The translations under genes were made by a program, and so were the position numbers. DNA of 64,000 nucleotides, taken from NCBI RefSeq assembly GCF_037027445.1, contig NZ_JBANDL010000002.1:4906001-4970000 (forward strand), written 5' to 3'. A model generated the notes under the pieces. That model saw only the letters and a list, made by a program, of their open reading frames with translations, searched no databases and was not told the origin of the DNA. Each line of letters starts with the position of its first letter. Within the stretch, counting starts at the first letter, position 1. The stretch is from Lysobacter firmicutimachus (lineage in GTDB: Bacteria > Pseudomonadota > Gammaproteobacteria > Xanthomonadales > Xanthomonadaceae). This document shows positions 16,650 to 23,780 of the stretch, one piece after another.

Positions 16650-18725
16650 TCACTGCTCGGGATAGCCCAGGCGGCGCGCGACCGGAGTCAGCACGGCGAA
16701 GCATTCGCCCAGCGCTTCGCCGTACTCGCGCCAACGCCCCGCCGGCAGGCGCTCGCCGCCCAGGCCGACGCCTTCCGGCAGCGAGATCTGCACGCGCAGC
16801 GTGTCGGCGATCGTCTGGGCGATCGCGCCCGGGTCTTGGCCGATCTCGTCGAGCTTGACCAGGGCGTGCGGGAACAGTTCGTGCTCGTGCAGATCGGCGA
16901 TCTGTTCGAGCAGGCGCGCCAGCCAGCGCGCACCGGCCTCCGGGGTTTCCAGCGCGTACGGGGTCGGGCTGCCGTAGGCCAGCCAGTCCAGCAGCATGTC
17001 GCGCGGGTCGCGCACTGCGATCAGCAGCAGTGCTTCGGACAGGTTGGGGCGCAGCGCGCGCAGCAGGGCGTTGTCCCACCACAGCAGCCAGTCGAACACC
17101 GGCCCTTCGGCGGCGCCGCGCGCCGGCAGGGCGGCGCGGTAGAGCTTGGCCAGGAACGCCGGATCGAGTTTGCCGGCGACCAATTCGTCGACCGTGCCGT
17201 AGCGCTGCAACGGATCGGTGGGCGGCTGCGCGCCGAAACGGTCGACCAGCAGCGGCGCACCGGCCAGGCGCAGCACCTGCGCGACGCGCTCGACCTGCGA
17301 ACCCGGCGCGCCCCACAGCAGCAGGATGCCGCGGCTGCCCTCGGCGAGCGGCGTCAGCGCCGGCCATTCCTCGCCGCCGCGCGCGCTGATCGCGTTGCGC
17401 GGCAGGCGTTGGTCGGCGACTTCGGCGTGCAGTTCGGCCCAGGTCGCGGCGGCGGCCGAGGGCTGACCGGCGATGTCCAGCGAACGGCCCAACAACTGGC
17501 GCAGCTCGCGCTGGACCAGCGGATCGGCGGCCATCCCGATCAGGCGCTCGATGCGCTCGACCGCCGCATCGGGGTCGCGCTCGACCAGGCCCTGGACGAT
17601 GCGCATCTCGGCGCGCGCATCGCCGGGGCTGAGCTCGACGATGCGATGGGCGATGGCCTCGGCCTGCTCGTGTTCGCCGAGGTGGTCGTGGATCGCGGCG
17701 CGCGCTTCCAGCGCGCCCAGATACTGCGGCATGGCCTGGTGCCAACGTTCCACCACCGCCAGCGCTTCGGGGCCGGCGAACGGTTCCAGCGCCAGTCGCG
17801 CGCGCCACAGGTTGGGCTGGTCGGCGTGGGTGGCCAGAGCCGATTCCAGCGTGCGCCGCGCGTCGTCGGCATCGCCGAGGCGGCGCCAGGCTTCCATGAT
17901 CGCGTTGAGCGTGCGCGGGTCCTGCGGATGCGCGGCCAGCGCGGCGCGCAGCAGCGGCAGGGCGCGCTCCGGGCGGCCGGCGTCGACTTCCAGCTCGCCG
18001 GCCCAACGCTGTACGCCGAAGCCGGCGTCGGCGGCCTGGGCCAGCGGCGCGATGCGGTCGGCGGCGTCGGCGAAACGCTCCTGGCGGCGCAGCAGGTCGG
18101 CGATCAGCAGTTGCAGCGAACTCTGTTCGGGGTAGCGCTCGGCCAGCTTGCTGAAGGCGCCTTCGGCGAAGGCGAAGTGGCCCTTGGCGAAGTAGGCGAA
18201 GCCCAGGCTGTGCAGGATCTGCGCGTCGTCCGGCGCCAGTTCGGCGGCGTGGCTGAGCACGGCCAGGGCGCGGTCGGGATCGCCGCGGTGCAGGGCCAGC
18301 GCGCCCTCCACCGCCGCCACCTGCGGATGATTCGGCGCGATCCGCGCGGCGGTGCGGCCCAGCCGCTCGGCCTCGTCGAGATCGCCGCGCGAAATCGCCA
18401 GGTGGGCGCGCATGACATAAGCCGGGAACTGGTTCGGGTCCAGGCCGATGGCCTGGGCCAGCGCGGCCTGCGCTTCGTCGAGCTGGCGCCCGTCGAGCAG
18501 GGCGCCGGCGCGCTCCAGATGCAGTTGCGCATCCTCCGGCGCCAGGCCGATGGCCCGGTCCAGCGCGGCCAGGGCCGCGGCCGGATCGCCGTTCAGGCGC
18601 AGCGCGGCGGCGTGCAGGCGGTGCGCGCCGACGTCTTGCGGATCGGCGGCCACGGCCTGTTCGGCCGCGGTCACGGCCTGCGCTGCGTCGCCGCGGCGCA
18701 GGGCCTCGAGGATGGGTTCGTACAT
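16650..18725 (-). CDS. TPR-repeat protein with sulfotransferase-like C-terminus
   Basis: A 691-residue protein. The first ~430 residues are tetratricopeptide repeats (for example PILEALRRGDAAQAVTAAEQ, then EDAQLHLERAGALLDGRQLD). The last ~230 residues resemble a sulfotransferase-like fold: GILLLWGAPGSQVERVAQVL, then LLLIAVRDPRDMLLDWLAYG, then a glycine-rich C-terminus. The classical 5'-phosphosulfate loop (PKSGTT-like) is replaced by WGAPGSQV, so catalysis is doubtful. The start at 18725 is preferred over an ATG 33 bases upstream because it opens directly on the first repeat helix. Minus-strand neighbours are a hydrolase and PlsC. Function unknown. Confidence 0.75.
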   Translation of the reverse strand: MYEPILEALRRGDAAQAVTAAEQAVAADPQDVGAHRLHAAALRLNGDPAAALAALDRAIGLAPEDAQLHLERAGALLDGRQLDEAQAALAQAIGLDPNQFPAYVMRAHLAISRGDLDEAERLGRTAARIAPNHPQVAAVEGALALHRGDPDRALAVLSHAAELAPDDAQILHSLGFAYFAKGHFAFAEGAFSKLAERYPEQSSLQLLIADLLRRQERFADAADRIAPLAQAADAGFGVQRWAGELEVDAGRPERALPLLRAALAAHPQDPRTLNAIMEAWRRLGDADDARRTLESALATHADQPNLWRARLALEPFAGPEALAVVERWHQAMPQYLGALEARAAIHDHLGEHEQAEAIAHRIVELSPGDARAEMRIVQGLVERDPDAAVERIERLIGMAADPLVQRELRQLLGRSLDIAGQPSAAAATWAELHAEVADQRLPRNAISARGGEEWPALTPLAEGSRGILLLWGAPGSQVERVAQVLRLAGAPLLVDRFGAQPPTDPLQRYGTVDELVAGKLDPAFLAKLYRAALPARGAAEGPVFDWLLWWDNALLRALRPNLSEALLLIAVRDPRDMLLDWLAYGSPTPYALETPEAGARWLARLLEQIADLHEHELFPHALVKLDEIGQDPGAIAQTIADTLRVQISLPEGVGLGGERLPAGRWREYGEALGECFAVLTPVARRLGYPEQ

Positions 18726-18822
18726 TGCGGATGCTTCGGCTAAGGGTAGACCGGCCATTGTAGGCGGCCTACGGCGGATTTCCCCGGGCCTTTTTTACCG
18801 GGCCCGCTCCCGCGGCCGGCGC

Positions 18823-19815
18823 TCAGGCCGCGGCGAACGCGGCCAGGCGGTCGCCGATCCAACGCTCGGCGAAACCGTCCAGGCGGGCGTTCTCGAGGAA
18901 GCCGCAGTGCCCGCCCCAGGGCGCGATCTCCAGCCGCGCGTGCGGCGGCAGCACCAGCTCGCGGAAGCCGGCCAGCGGAATCACCGGGTCGTCGGCCGCC
19001 ATCAGGATGCTGACCGGCACCGCCAGCGCGGCCAGGCGCTCGCGGGCGATCGAATAGCCGTCGAAATACCGGTCCAGGGTGCCGTAATCGGTATGCCGCT
19101 CGACCATCCACTGGGTCAGCGGGCGCATGCTCAGGCCGAGCGTGCGGTCGTCGAAGTCGTGCAGGGCCGGGAACAGCGCGCGCTTGCGCGCCAGCGAGCC
19201 GCGCCATTTGCGTTCGAAGTACCACAGGTACACCGGCAGCCCGGCTTCCATCGAATCCATGGTTTGAGCCGGGTCCAGCACCGGGCAGACCGAGGCGACG
19301 TGGACCAGGTCGAGGCCGGCCTGCGGCGCGCGCAACGCCAGGCGCAGGGCGAAGTTGCCGCCGAGCGAATAGCCCGCCACCGACAGCGGCAAGTGCGGAA
19401 AACGCCGGGCGATCTCCAATGCCGCCTCGACCACCTCGTCGATGCGGTTGGAATGGAACAGGCCTTCGTTGAGGTGATGGGTATCGCCGTGGTCGCGGAA
19501 GTTGAGCCGGAACACCTCGAAGCCGCGCGCCAGCAACTGCGCCGCGGTCAGGCGCATGTAGTTGGACTCGGCGCTGCCCTCCCAGCCGTGCAGCAGCAGC
19601 ACCAGGCCGCGGCTGCGCGCGCCGGGCACCAGGCTGTGCAGCCCGTGCAGGCGCACCCCGCCGGCGGTTTCGATCAGATGCGATTCGGTGCGCGCGCCGG
19701 CTTCGGCCAGGCGCTGCTCGGCGCGGCGCCGGCGCAGCGGGCTGGACCCCAGCACCGACTGCACGTGCGCGTTGCGGAGCCAACGCGGCGGCGCGTAGTC
19801 GGACGCGGTCAGCAC
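18823..19815 (-). CDS. YheT-family alpha/beta hydrolase
   Basis: A 330-residue cytoplasmic alpha/beta-hydrolase. The N-terminal YAPPRWLRNAHVQSVLGSSP is the typical YheT opening. The oxyanion region is VLLLHGWEGSAESNYM; the nucleophile serine is in AGYSLGGNFAL; the acid and base lie near ADDPVIPL and WGGHCGFLE. YheT proteins are putative esterases of uncertain substrate. It follows the plsC-like gene by 4 bp on the same strand, so they are probably cotranscribed; a lipid-related substrate is plausible (inference). Confidence 0.9.
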   Translation of the reverse strand: MLTASDYAPPRWLRNAHVQSVLGSSPLRRRRAEQRLAEAGARTESHLIETAGGVRLHGLHSLVPGARSRGLVLLLHGWEGSAESNYMRLTAAQLLARGFEVFRLNFRDHGDTHHLNEGLFHSNRIDEVVEAALEIARRFPHLPLSVAGYSLGGNFALRLALRAPQAGLDLVHVASVCPVLDPAQTMDSMEAGLPVYLWYFERKWRGSLARKRALFPALHDFDDRTLGLSMRPLTQWMVERHTDYGTLDRYFDGYSIARERLAALAVPVSILMAADDPVIPLAGFRELVLPPHARLEIAPWGGHCGFLENARLDGFAERWIGDRLAAFAAA

Positions 19816-19819
19816 GGCC

Positions 19820-20635
19820 TCAGCCCGCCATCGCCTCGAGGATGCGCTGCCGCGCCAGTTCGGCGATGCGGCGGCGCCCGTCGGCCTCGCCCGGGCCGAT
19901 CGGAGTCAGGAAATGGATCTCGGCCAGCCGGCCGGGTTCGCCGAGCAGGCGCAGGAAATTGGCGAAGAAGCTTTCCTTGTCCTGGAACGCGACCACGGTC
20001 TGGGCGCTGCCGCCCTCGCCGTAGCGCAGCGCCACCGGCTGCACCGGCACCCCGGCCTCGACCGCGGCCAGGAAGATGCGGGCATGGAACGGGCCGATCT
20101 CGCGGCCGCCGCGGGTGCCGCCTTCGGGGAACACGCCGACCGAGCGCCCCGCGCGCAGGCGCGACAGCATCTCGTGCAGCACCCCGCCCAGCGATTCGGT
20201 GCTGCCGCGGCGATGGAAGATGGTCTCGCCGCGCGCGGCCAGCCAGCCGACCACCGGCCAGCCGGCGATCTCGCGCTTGGCGACGAAGCCCATCATGCGC
20301 TGGCTGTGCAGGATCTCGATGTCGACCCAGCTGACGTGGTTGGCCACGAACAAGGTCGCGCCCGGCAGCGGGGTGCCGATGCGGCGCAGCTGGAAGCCGA
20401 AGATCCGCATCAGCCCGGCCGACCAGGCCCGGATCAGGCGGTGCTCCAGGCTTTCAGCGCCGATCCGGAGGCGCCCGGTCAGCGGCGAGGACAACAGCAG
20501 CACCAGCGGCAGGTGGACGAGCACATGCCACAGCAGCAGGGGCACACGGATCAGGTAACGCAGCGCGCGCGCGGTCGGCGCCCCGGAGGGCGCGAGCGCG
20601 CCGGCGTGGGGAGGCGGCGCATTCATTGTGTGCAC
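19820..20635 (-). CDS. plsC: 1-acyl-sn-glycerol-3-phosphate acyltransferase
   Basis: A 271-residue membrane-associated acyltransferase of phospholipid synthesis; it transfers an acyl chain to lysophosphatidate. The four acyltransferase blocks are visible: NHVSWVD (the HX4D motif), the FHRRG region, FPEGGTRGG, and the VPVQPVAL strand. One N-terminal hydrophobic segment (LIRVPLLLWHVLVHLPLVLL) anchors it. An alternative start nine bases downstream (MNAPPPHAG) is possible. The gene precedes the YheT hydrolase with a 4-bp gap. Xanthomonads carry several PlsC paralogues, so this need not be the housekeeping one. Confidence 0.88.
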   Translation of the reverse strand: MHTMNAPPPHAGALAPSGAPTARALRYLIRVPLLLWHVLVHLPLVLLLSSPLTGRLRIGAESLEHRLIRAWSAGLMRIFGFQLRRIGTPLPGATLFVANHVSWVDIEILHSQRMMGFVAKREIAGWPVVGWLAARGETIFHRRGSTESLGGVLHEMLSRLRAGRSVGVFPEGGTRGGREIGPFHARIFLAAVEAGVPVQPVALRYGEGGSAQTVVAFQDKESFFANFLRLLGEPGRLAEIHFLTPIGPGEADGRRRIAELARQRILEAMAG

Positions 20636-20795
20636 GATACCGAAGCGTCGGGTCAGCGGCCAGCGGCGATTTCACGCTTGGGCGCGAACGGCGCGCAGCG
20701 GTGAATAGTTGACCGAGCGTTCGCATCCGCCGCAGCGGCGCCGGGACGCGCCGCCGGCCGGCCCGGCGCGGGCCGGCCGCGCGGACGCCGAAGCC

Positions 20796-22106
20796 TCAGT
20801 TCGGCGCCGCCACCGCCGCGCTCGCGGCGGCCGCGCGCTGGCGCAGCCCGACCCGGTGCCCGGCCTGGGCGAAGTACAGGATGTACAGGTAGCACGGCAC
20901 CATCAGCAGCAGGAACACCAGCTGGAAGTCCAGGTGCTGCTTCAGCACCGCGTACAGCTGCGGAATCACCGCGCCGCCGGCGATGCCCATGATCATGATC
21001 GCCGAGCCGACCTCGGTGTGGCGGCCGAGCGCGCGGATGCCGAGCGGGAAGATCGCCGGCCACATCATCGCGTTGGCGAAACCCAGCGCGGCGACGAAGC
21101 CGACCGAGACATAGCCGCGAGTCGCGAACGCGCCGACCGTCAGCAGCACGCCGAGCACGGCCGACACGCTGAGGTAGCGCTCCTGGGTGATGAAGCGCGG
21201 GATCACGATCAGGCCGACGACATAGCCGACCAACATCCCGCCCAGGGTCAGCGAGGTGAAGAACTTGGTCTTGTCCAGCGGCAGGCCGAAGCTCTGGCCG
21301 TAGGTGCCGATCGCGTCGCCGGCCATCACTTCCACGCCGACGTAGACGAAGATGCACAGCGCGCCCAGCCACAGGTGCGGGTACTGCAGCAGGCTCTGCC
21401 GTCCGCCGCCGTCCACCGGGCCGCTGTTGACCTCTTCCGCGCGCAGCTCCGGCAGCGGCGAAAACAGCACGCCGACCGCGAGCAGAGCGAGCAGGCCGGC
21501 CATCAGCAGATACGGGCCATGGATGCTGGCGGCGAAGGTGTCGAGCAACTGCGCCTTGGTCGCCGGATCGGCCGCCGCGACCTGTGCGGCGAGATCGCCC
21601 ATGCCGTGCAGGACCAGCGCGCCCAACACCAGCGGCGCCAGGATGCCGGCGATCTTGTTGCAGATGCCCATCACCGCGATGCGCTGCGCCGCGCCCTCGA
21701 TCGGGCCGAGGATGCTGATGTAGGGATTGACCGCGGTCTGCAGCACCGCCAGGCCGGCGCCGATCACGAACAGGCCGCCGAGCGCGCCGGGGTACCAGCG
21801 CTGGGTGGTGAACTCGCCGAACACCGCCGCACCGATCGCCATCACCAGCAGGCCCAAGGCCATGCCGCGCTTCATACCGGTCCGGCGCAGGATCGCCGAC
21901 GACGGCAGGGCGAGGAAGAAGTAGGACAGGTAGAACGCCATCGGCACCAGGAACGCGCCGACTTCGTCGAGATCGAAGGCCAACTGGGCGAACGTGATCA
22001 GCGGCCCGTTGAGCCAGGTGACGAAGCCGAAAACGAAGAACAGCGCGCCGATGATCGCGATCGAGCCCAGATACCGCGGCTGAGCGCTGGCGTTGGAAAC
22101 CGACAT
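20796..22106 (-). CDS. nagP: GlcNAc/hexose MFS permease (NagP/FucP type)
   Basis: A 436-residue inner-membrane permease with about 12 helices, of the FucP/GluP/NagP group of MFS sugar:H+ symporters. Characteristic segments: GALFFVFGFVTWLNGPLI, FYLSYFFLALPSS, the ILQTAVNPY-like LAVLQTAVNPYISILGP and FANAMMWPAIFPLGIRALG. The start at 22106 is chosen for GGGAGGGGAG 4-13 nt upstream. It is divergent from a glucokinase-family gene and shares a LacI-type operator with it, the known layout of the Xanthomonas nag/glucose loci. GlcNAc is inferred as substrate from the hexosaminidase nearby; glucose is possible. Confidence 0.85.
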   Translation of the reverse strand: MSVSNASAQPRYLGSIAIIGALFFVFGFVTWLNGPLITFAQLAFDLDEVGAFLVPMAFYLSYFFLALPSSAILRRTGMKRGMALGLLVMAIGAAVFGEFTTQRWYPGALGGLFVIGAGLAVLQTAVNPYISILGPIEGAAQRIAVMGICNKIAGILAPLVLGALVLHGMGDLAAQVAAADPATKAQLLDTFAASIHGPYLLMAGLLALLAVGVLFSPLPELRAEEVNSGPVDGGGRQSLLQYPHLWLGALCIFVYVGVEVMAGDAIGTYGQSFGLPLDKTKFFTSLTLGGMLVGYVVGLIVIPRFITQERYLSVSAVLGVLLTVGAFATRGYVSVGFVAALGFANAMMWPAIFPLGIRALGRHTEVGSAIMIMGIAGGAVIPQLYAVLKQHLDFQLVFLLLMVPCYLYILYFAQAGHRVGLRQRAAAASAAVAAPN

Positions 22107-22186
22107 GTGACTCCCCTCCCAGAGAGGCGGGGGAACGCCCGCCACGTCGCGCGGCCGCTCCGGTTGACCGGTACGACAAGCGTCGG

Positions 22187-22200
22187 CCCAACGTTGTCAC
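22187..22200. promoter_or_regulatory. Half-site resembling the LacI-type operator
   Basis: CCCAACGTTGTCAC keeps the right arm (ACGTTGTCA) of the perfect operator at 22344-22359 but not the left arm. It lies about 80 bp upstream of the permease start. It may be a weak second operator. Confidence 0.4.
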
Positions 22201-22343
22201 AACTTTTCCGCCGACGCCAGCCGCAGGCCCGAAAGCCCCGCCAAACCGTGATCTCACGCGCGCGCCGGCATGTTGCGCCGCATCAATATCCACGACCGGA
22301 TTCGGGGTTTTTTGTGCCGTCGTGACAATTTCGCGGGAACTTG

Positions 22344-22359
22344 TTGACAACGTTGTCAA
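22344..22359. promoter_or_regulatory. Perfect LacI-family operator in the nag divergent promoter
   Basis: TTGACAACGTTGTCAA is a perfect 16-bp palindrome midway between the divergent permease and kinase genes. The left arm itself reads TTGACA, so it may overlap a -35 element of the kinase promoter. The same TGACAACGTTGTCA core is used by NagR-type LacI regulators in Xanthomonadaceae (established knowledge, from memory). Confidence 0.8.
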
Positions 22360-22411
22360 ACGCATCGCACTCTCGGCGCCGCCAGGGGAACCGACGGCCT
22401 GTGGAGGGCGC

Positions 22412-22510
22412 ATGCAGTGGGATTGGTACGGGACGTCGTCGATGTCCCCGCGGGGACGCAGCTTGAACGACGCAGGCGCACAGGCGCGCGCCGCCGGAGC
22501 GGCCGCATGA
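22412..22510 (+). CDS. Possible 32-residue leader peptide coupled to the kinase gene
   Basis: A short frame starting MQWDWYGTSSMSPRGRSLND, with GTGGAGGG placed 3-11 nt before its ATG, better than any ribosome site before the kinase. Its TGA overlaps the kinase ATG (ATGA, 22507-22510). This suggests translational coupling. No homology is recognised. It may simply be a coupling device, or the kinase may start at an upstream GTG. Confidence 0.35.
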   Translation: MQWDWYGTSSMSPRGRSLNDAGAQARAAGAAA

Positions 22511-23580
22511 CCGCTCCCGCCCGGCTGAACCCGGCCGCGACCCAGTTCATCGCCGCCGACGTCGGCGGCACCCATACCCGGGTCGGCCTGGTCCGTCCCG
22601 GCAACGGCGCCGAATCGGCCGTGGCCGTGCTCGCGCATCGCAAGTACGTGTGCGCCGACTACCCCAGCCTGGCCGCGATCCTGGCCGAGTTCATCGCCGG
22701 CAACGGCGTCGGCATCGACCGCCTGGTGATCGCCTGCGCCGGCGTGGTGCTGGACGACCAGGTCATCAATTCCAATCTGCCGTGGCGGATCTCGCTGTCC
22801 GAGCTGCGGCGCGAACTGGGCCTGCGCGAGGTCCTGTTCATCAACGATTTCCAGGCCAACGCCAACGCCGCCCAGTGCATGGCGCCGGGCGACTCGACCC
22901 TGCTCACGCCCGGCGTCAGCGAATCGGCGCCGGGCCCGACCCTGGTGATCGGCCCCGGCACCGGCCTGGGCGCGGCGGTGCGCATCCCGCACGGCCGCGG
23001 CACCGTGATCCTGCCGACCGAAGCCGGCCACACCGCGTTCGCGCCCGGCAACGCGCGCGAAGTCGACATGCTGCGCCTGGCCCAGCAACGCGGCCAGACC
23101 CACGTGCCGACCGAATATTTCGTCTCCGGCCCGGGCCTGGTGAATCTGTACAGCGCGCTGTGCACGCTCAACGGCGTCGAGCCCTCGCTGCGCGCGCCGG
23201 CGGCGATCACCGAAGCGGCGCGGCGCGGCGAAGCGCTGGCGCGCGAAGCGGTGCTGACCTTCTGCGCCCTGCTCGGCAGCGTGATCGGCGACCTGGCGAC
23301 GATCGCCGGCGCCAAGTCGGTGTTCATCGCCGGCGGCATCCTGCCGCAGCTCAAGGACTTCCTCCCCGACAGCGAATTCCACGCCCGCATGCTCGACAAG
23401 GGCGCGATGCGCCCGGTGATGGAGCGCGTGCCGGTGCGCTTGATCGAGAACGAACGGCTCGGCGTGATCGGCGCGGCGAGCTGGTACCTGGAACACGGTC
23501 AGTACGAATCCGGCGACAACGGTTCCGACGCCGGCGCGAACGCGCCGAACGCGTCGGGCCGGCAACAGCAAACGCAGTAG
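22507..23580 (+). CDS. glk: Glucokinase-family sugar kinase (GlcNAc or glucose kinase)
   Basis: A 357-residue cytoplasmic ATP-dependent hexose kinase of the Glk (PF02685) type, not ROK. ATP-binding block: FIAADVGGTHTRVGLV. Sugar-binding FINDFQANANAAQ contains the catalytic Asp. GPGTGLGAAVRIP and PTEAGHTAFAP follow, then VFIAGGILPQLKDFL. The C-terminal 25 residues are a Gly/Asn/Gln-rich tail not expected in the family. It may phosphorylate GlcNAc taken up by the adjacent permease (NagK role) or glucose. The start is the ATG of an ATGA overlap; an in-frame GTG 90 bases upstream is the alternative. Confidence 0.88.
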   Translation: MTAPARLNPAATQFIAADVGGTHTRVGLVRPGNGAESAVAVLAHRKYVCADYPSLAAILAEFIAGNGVGIDRLVIACAGVVLDDQVINSNLPWRISLSELRRELGLREVLFINDFQANANAAQCMAPGDSTLLTPGVSESAPGPTLVIGPGTGLGAAVRIPHGRGTVILPTEAGHTAFAPGNAREVDMLRLAQQRGQTHVPTEYFVSGPGLVNLYSALCTLNGVEPSLRAPAAITEAARRGEALAREAVLTFCALLGSVIGDLATIAGAKSVFIAGGILPQLKDFLPDSEFHARMLDKGAMRPVMERVPVRLIENERLGVIGAASWYLEHGQYESGDNGSDAGANAPNASGRQQQTQ

Positions 23581-23780
23581 GCGCAAGGCCTCAGGCGCAC
23601 GCGCGCAAGGCGCGTGCGCGCGTCATCGCGGCCTCGCATCGAAGGCGGCAACACGCAGCAACCGGAAGCGGCGCCGCCGCGACCGCCACGCACCACTACG
23701 AAGAACACAACCGGACTTCGCGACGAACCGGCTGCCCGGTCGATCGCCGAGCCATCACCGCCCGAGGGAGGAACAGTTCA

